Part shown: piece by piece, positions 60,886-64,000 of the stretch
Layout: each line of letters opens with the position of its first letter
Numbering within the stretch: position 1 is the stretch's first letter
Source of the DNA: Pantoea rodasii
GTDB lineage: Bacteria; Pseudomonadota; Gammaproteobacteria; Enterobacterales; Enterobacteriaceae
Direction of reading: 5' to 3'
DNA: 64,000 bases
Assembly: GCF_002095465.1 (NCBI RefSeq)
Contig: NZ_MLFP01000005.1
Location: 186,001-250,000 of the forward strand
Program-made: the position numbers and the translations under genes
Notes under the pieces: model-generated
Database searches by the model: none
Told to the model about the DNA's origin: nothing
What the model saw: the letters and a program-made list of their open reading frames with translations, nothing else

Positions 60886-63088
60886 ATGCGTACTTCGCCT
60901 TTCAATCCCGGACTGAAACCGACGCTGCTCGCCGTTCTGGTCAGTGCCGGTTGTTTGCCAGTGATGGCTGCTACCACCAACACCACAACATCTTCAGCTG
61001 CGGCAAAAACGAACAGCAGACGCTGATCGTGACCGCAGCACCACAAACTGATTTCAAAGCAGGCGGTAACGATTTAGTGCCTGCCTACCTCGATGGTCAA
61101 ATCGCCCACGGTGGCCGCCTCGGCATGCTGGGTGAGCAGAACGCGATGGACGTGCCGTTTAACGTCATCGGCTTCACCTCGAAGATGATTCAGGATCAGC
61201 AGGCAAAAACCATTGCTGATGTAGTGCGCAACGACGCCAGCGTGCAGAACGTTCAGGGCTACGGCAACTATGCCGAGACCTATCGCATCCGCGGTTTTGA
61301 GCTGGATGGCGATGACATGACCTATGGCGGGCTGCCAGGTGTCGTGCCGCGTCAGGTGATCGATACCCAGCTGATTGACCGCGTCGAAGTATTTAAAGGC
61401 GCTAACTCACTGGTCAACGGTGCGGCAACGTCGGGCGTTGGCGGCATGATCAACCTTGAGCCAAAACACGCTGAAGATACGCCAATGGCGCGTGTTGGCC
61501 TGGATTATACCTCCTCTTCTCAGGTGGGCGGTTCGGTTGATGCTGGACGTCGTTTTGGTGACAACAACCAGTTCGGCGTGCGCGTTAATGTGCTGGATCG
61601 TGAAGGTGATACCGCAGTGCATGGCGCTAAACGCCGCACCACGGCCGCTTCCCTCGGTCTGGATTTCCGTGGCGATCGCCTGCGTACTTCACTGGACCTC
61701 GGCTACCAGAAACAGACTTTCCACGGTGACCGTATTGGCGTTAACGTCAGTGGACTGGACTTTATTCCTGCACCGACAGCCGCTACGCACAATACCAGCC
61801 AGCCTTGGGTCTACAGCAATATCGAAAGCGAATTCGGTATGGCGAAAGCCGAGTATGATTTAACCGATAGCTGGACCTGGTACGGTGCGGTGGGTGCTCA
61901 GCACTCGCATGAAATTGGCCTGTATGCCAGCCCGGCGGTTTCCGATGCCAGCGGCGATGCGCAGTATGGTCGCTTAGATACCAACCGTATCAGTGATGCT
62001 TTCAGTGGCATGACGGGCATTCGCGGTAACTTCACCACCGGCTTTGTCACCCACAAAGTTAACTTTGGTTACTCTGCCGTGACTCAGGCGGTCAAAACGG
62101 CGTGGCGTTATGGTGCAGGTTCGGTAGACACCAATATTTATAACACCCCGACCACCGCTGTCCCAGTGACCACCTCCGGCAGTGGTGATTACCACGATCC
62201 GCTGACCACCGGCCGCACGCGTACCCAGGGTTATCTGCTGAGCGATACCTTAGGCTTCTTCGATGACACTGTGCTGTTTACCGCCGGAGCACGTCATCAA
62301 AAAGTGGTGGTGCGCAGTTACAATAACGACACCGGTGCTGAAGATACCGATTCTCGCTTTGACGCCAGCCGCTGGATGCCAACCTATGGCGTGGTCTACA
62401 AGCCATGGAAAGAAGTTTCTTTCTATGCCAACCATACCGAAGCGTTGCAACCGGGTAGTGCTGCACCAAACACTGCGGTCAACTACGGAAAACCACTGGC
62501 ATCGCGCACTCTAAGCAGAATGAAGTGGGCGTAAAAGTCGACTTCGATCGTGTTGGCGGCGCGCTGTCACTGTTTGATATCCGCAAACCTAACGCTATCA
62601 CCAACAGCGATAATGTTTATGCGCTGAACGGTGAGCAACGTAACCGCGGTGTTGAACTGAATCTGTTTGGTGAGCCGGTGCTGGGCTTCCGCCTGAACGG
62701 CAGTGCGACCTGGTTGGATGCGCAGATCACTGAATCCGCCAACGGCACGTTAAATGGCAAGCAGGCGATTGGCGTTCCTCGTTACTACTTTGTACTCGGT
62801 GCTGAATACGACATCAAACCGGTGGATGGCTTAACGGCCACGGCTTATGTTAACCATTCAGGTTCGCAGTATGCCGATGCGCAGAACACCAAGTCGCTGG
62901 ATAGCTACACCACGTTGGATCTCGGTGTGCGTTACCGTACCAAGCTGAACGACCATGATATGGTCTGGCGTGTGGGCGTTGATAACGTCACCAACGAGAA
63001 GTACTGGTCGAGCGTAGAAAGCTACGGCTACTACATCTACCAGGGCGATCCACGCACCTTGAAAGTCTCCATGAGCTACGATTTCTAA
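60886..63088 (+). CDS. TonB-dependent ferric siderophore receptor, FcuA-like (two frameshifts)
   Basis: ATG 60886 after AGGGGA, then a signal peptide (NPGLKPTLLAVLVSAGCLPV). A break at the five-A run 61005-61009 separates it from the plug domain (SAAAKNEQQTLIVTAAPQ after repair). A break at the GG 62498-62499 separates the barrel end (GKPLGIAHSKQNEVGVKV after repair). Restored length 734 residues. The plug DVPFNVIGFTSKMIQDQQAK and the C-terminal KVSMSYDF match ferrichrome/FcuA-like receptors. Needs TonB-ExbBD; the ligand is inferred from resemblance only. Confidence 0.88.
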
Positions 63089-63100
63089 TCCGCTCTTAAC

Positions 63101-63126
63101 AGGGACGCCATCGCGTCCCTGTTGTC
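63101..63126 (+). terminator. Terminator of the receptor gene
   Basis: AGGGACG-CCATCG-CGTCCCT hairpin, T-rich sequence after it. Confidence 0.75.
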
Positions 63127-63221
63127 ATTTCATACTGAAATAATTATGTACCTTGCCACGCATTCCATTACACTCAGTGCGGCAATCCTGCGCACAAAAG
63201 TCTCACTGTCATTGAGTCAAC

Positions 63222-63365
63222 ATGAGTTCACCTGCTCCACCTGACGATCACGACGAACCGCTAAAGCAATCACTGGACGACGCGCACTTCGCCATTGTGG
63301 TACTTGCAGTGACCTCTGTTACCCTTATAATCTTCGTCCTGATGGTGACGTTATGGATGAGTTAA
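63222..63365 (+). CDS. Small single-pass membrane protein, 47 aa
   Basis: ATG 63222 opens MSSPAPPDDHDEPLKQSLDD, an acidic N-terminus followed by one membrane helix (about 23-45, ending LMVTLWMS). No strong ribosome site. The next gene has the same plan with a cytoplasmic acidic start and one helix, and begins 39 bases later, so the two probably form an operon. Function unknown. Confidence 0.5.
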   Translation: MSSPAPPDDHDEPLKQSLDDAHFAIVVLAVTSVTLIIFVLMVTLWMS

Positions 63366-63404
63366 GGTCAGCAACAGTTCATGGAAGCCTGCAAGGAGAT
63401 GTCG

Positions 63405-63578
63405 ATGGAAGCCCGAGATGACAAACTGATCGCCATAATTGGCCTGCTTTCCGCCTGTCTGATTGGCGTGGTGTTCTTGTTTACCATGACGTGGCTCACC
63501 GATGTGCGCCATCCCGCCGACCCCACGCTCGACGTGCAAACCTGCCCGCCAAAAACCATTCCGACGCAACACTCCTAA
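63405..63578 (+). CDS. Small single-pass membrane protein, 57 aa
   Basis: ATG 63405 is preferred because AAGGAG lies 6 bases upstream (63381 and 63399 are alternatives). MEARDDKLIAIIGLLSACLI leads into one helix (about 7-29), and a Pro-rich tail with one Cys follows (DVRHPADPTLDVQTCPPKTI). Overlaps the end of the convergent glycosidase-like gene by 4 bases. Function unknown. Confidence 0.5.
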   Translation: MEARDDKLIAIIGLLSACLIGVVFLFTMTWLTDVRHPADPTLDVQTCPPKTIPTQHS

Positions 63579-64000
63579 TCCTGTTTTTCCCGGTTGTGCC
63601 ACTTTATTTGCTGACTGCGCAACTCCAACGCCAGCGCTTCATGCAGGGTGCGATTACCATTGGGATCGCCAGGACCAAACAGCGCACCGGGCGATCGACG
63701 ATCGTCTGCCCAGGCCGGATATTCCACCACCGGATAGAGCGAAATCCCCTCCAGCGCCACCCCTTCATCGAGGGCTAATCGTGCTTGTTCAGTAACGTGT
63801 CGCAGCCAGGGCGCGCGTGCGTCACCTTCGGCACCGGTTTCTGCCAGCAGCAAGGGACGCTGATAGCGCTGCCAGCATTGCAACATTAATTGATGCAGCG
63901 GCTGATAAGTGGGGTGGTCGGTGGAAATGGTGGCGCCAGAAAAGAACCAATGATTGTCGGGATAGTAATTCAGGCCAAGGATATCGAGAAAGTCCTCGCG
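63575..64000 (-). CDS. Glycosidase-like protein, C-terminal part (window edge)
   Basis: The open frame runs to the right edge of the window; its last 141 codons are seen. FLDILGLNYYPDNHWFFSGA and PLLLAETGAEGDARAPWLRH look like the late strands of a clan GH-A TIM barrel, where the Glu of LLAETGAEG would be the nucleophile. GISLYPVVEYPAW follows. Related proteins are annotated as beta-glucosidase-like; substrate unknown. The 5' part is outside. Confidence 0.6.
   Translation of the reverse strand, partial: REDFLDILGLNYYPDNHWFFSGATISTDHPTYQPLHQLMLQCWQRYQRPLLLAETGAEGDARAPWLRHVTEQARLALDEGVALEGISLYPVVEYPAWADDRRSPGALFGPGDPNGNRTLHEALALELRSQQIKWHNREKQD

Noticed and set aside
1-64000. CRISPR array, insertion sequences, rRNA operons
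   Set aside because: No regularly spaced repeats, no transposase genes with terminal inverted repeats and no rRNA sequence were seen.

Overview
The window is enterobacterial chromosome with a large lambdoid prophage in its left 39.2 kb. The gene content (aryl polyene cluster, ferrichrome-type receptor, AriR-like and EmrAB-like loci, tRNA-Leu(UAA) insertion site) fits an Erwiniaceae-type host such as Pantoea or Erwinia. That assignment is inference; no species marker was seen.

PROPHAGE (1-39230; its left end and integrase lie outside). Positions 1-3000 are the leftward early region, with small phage genes, two or three structured non-coding stretches and an operator/promoter pL. A LexA-like CI repressor (3020-3706) faces a YdaS/Cro-like gene across a second operator cluster. 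The rightward early genes are a replication initiator with 24-bp iterons inside it, a PerC-like protein, a ParB-like protein, RusA, a DUF968/HNH protein and a Q-type antiterminator. An AT-rich two-gene minus-strand insert follows (9501-11867): a NdpA/YejK-family protein and a protein with three predicted C-terminal membrane segments. I consider it the best candidate for an undescribed (probably phage-defence) system. Next come holin, SAR endolysin and Rz/Rz1, then a putative cos region and an HK97-like head module. The tail is Mu-like and contractile, so the virion has the SfV-type hybrid plan. The right arm (33.2-39.2 kb) is cargo: a probable Panacea-type toxin-antitoxin pair, a LexA-controlled umuDC operon, a TraR/DksA-like protein, a decayed second umuC copy and a membrane protein. 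The prophage ends at 39175-39230 in a displaced 3' fragment of tRNA-Leu(UAA), which is attR.

CHROMOSOME (39231-64000). A SulP transporter and an AriR/YmgB-like regulator lead into a MarR-controlled tripartite efflux operon (MarR, DHA2 MFS, HlyD/EmrA, NodT lipoprotein). After a small lipoprotein comes an aryl polyene operon (47210-60624) equivalent to apeC through apeR. It carries synthase, carrier, activation, dehydratase, reductase, transport and membrane-anchoring functions, but no methyltransferase is seen. A Fur-box-preceded TonB-dependent receptor, two tiny membrane proteins and part of a glycosidase-like gene complete the window.

DATA QUALITY. Eleven genes are broken by single-base deletions, fourteen breaks in all (two, or possibly more, in the tape measure, apeR and the receptor). 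Each lies in a mononucleotide run, and adding back one base per break restores a full-length family member. They occur equally in the prophage and in conserved chromosomal genes, so under-called homopolymers are more likely than gene decay. Those genes are annotated here over their restored extents.
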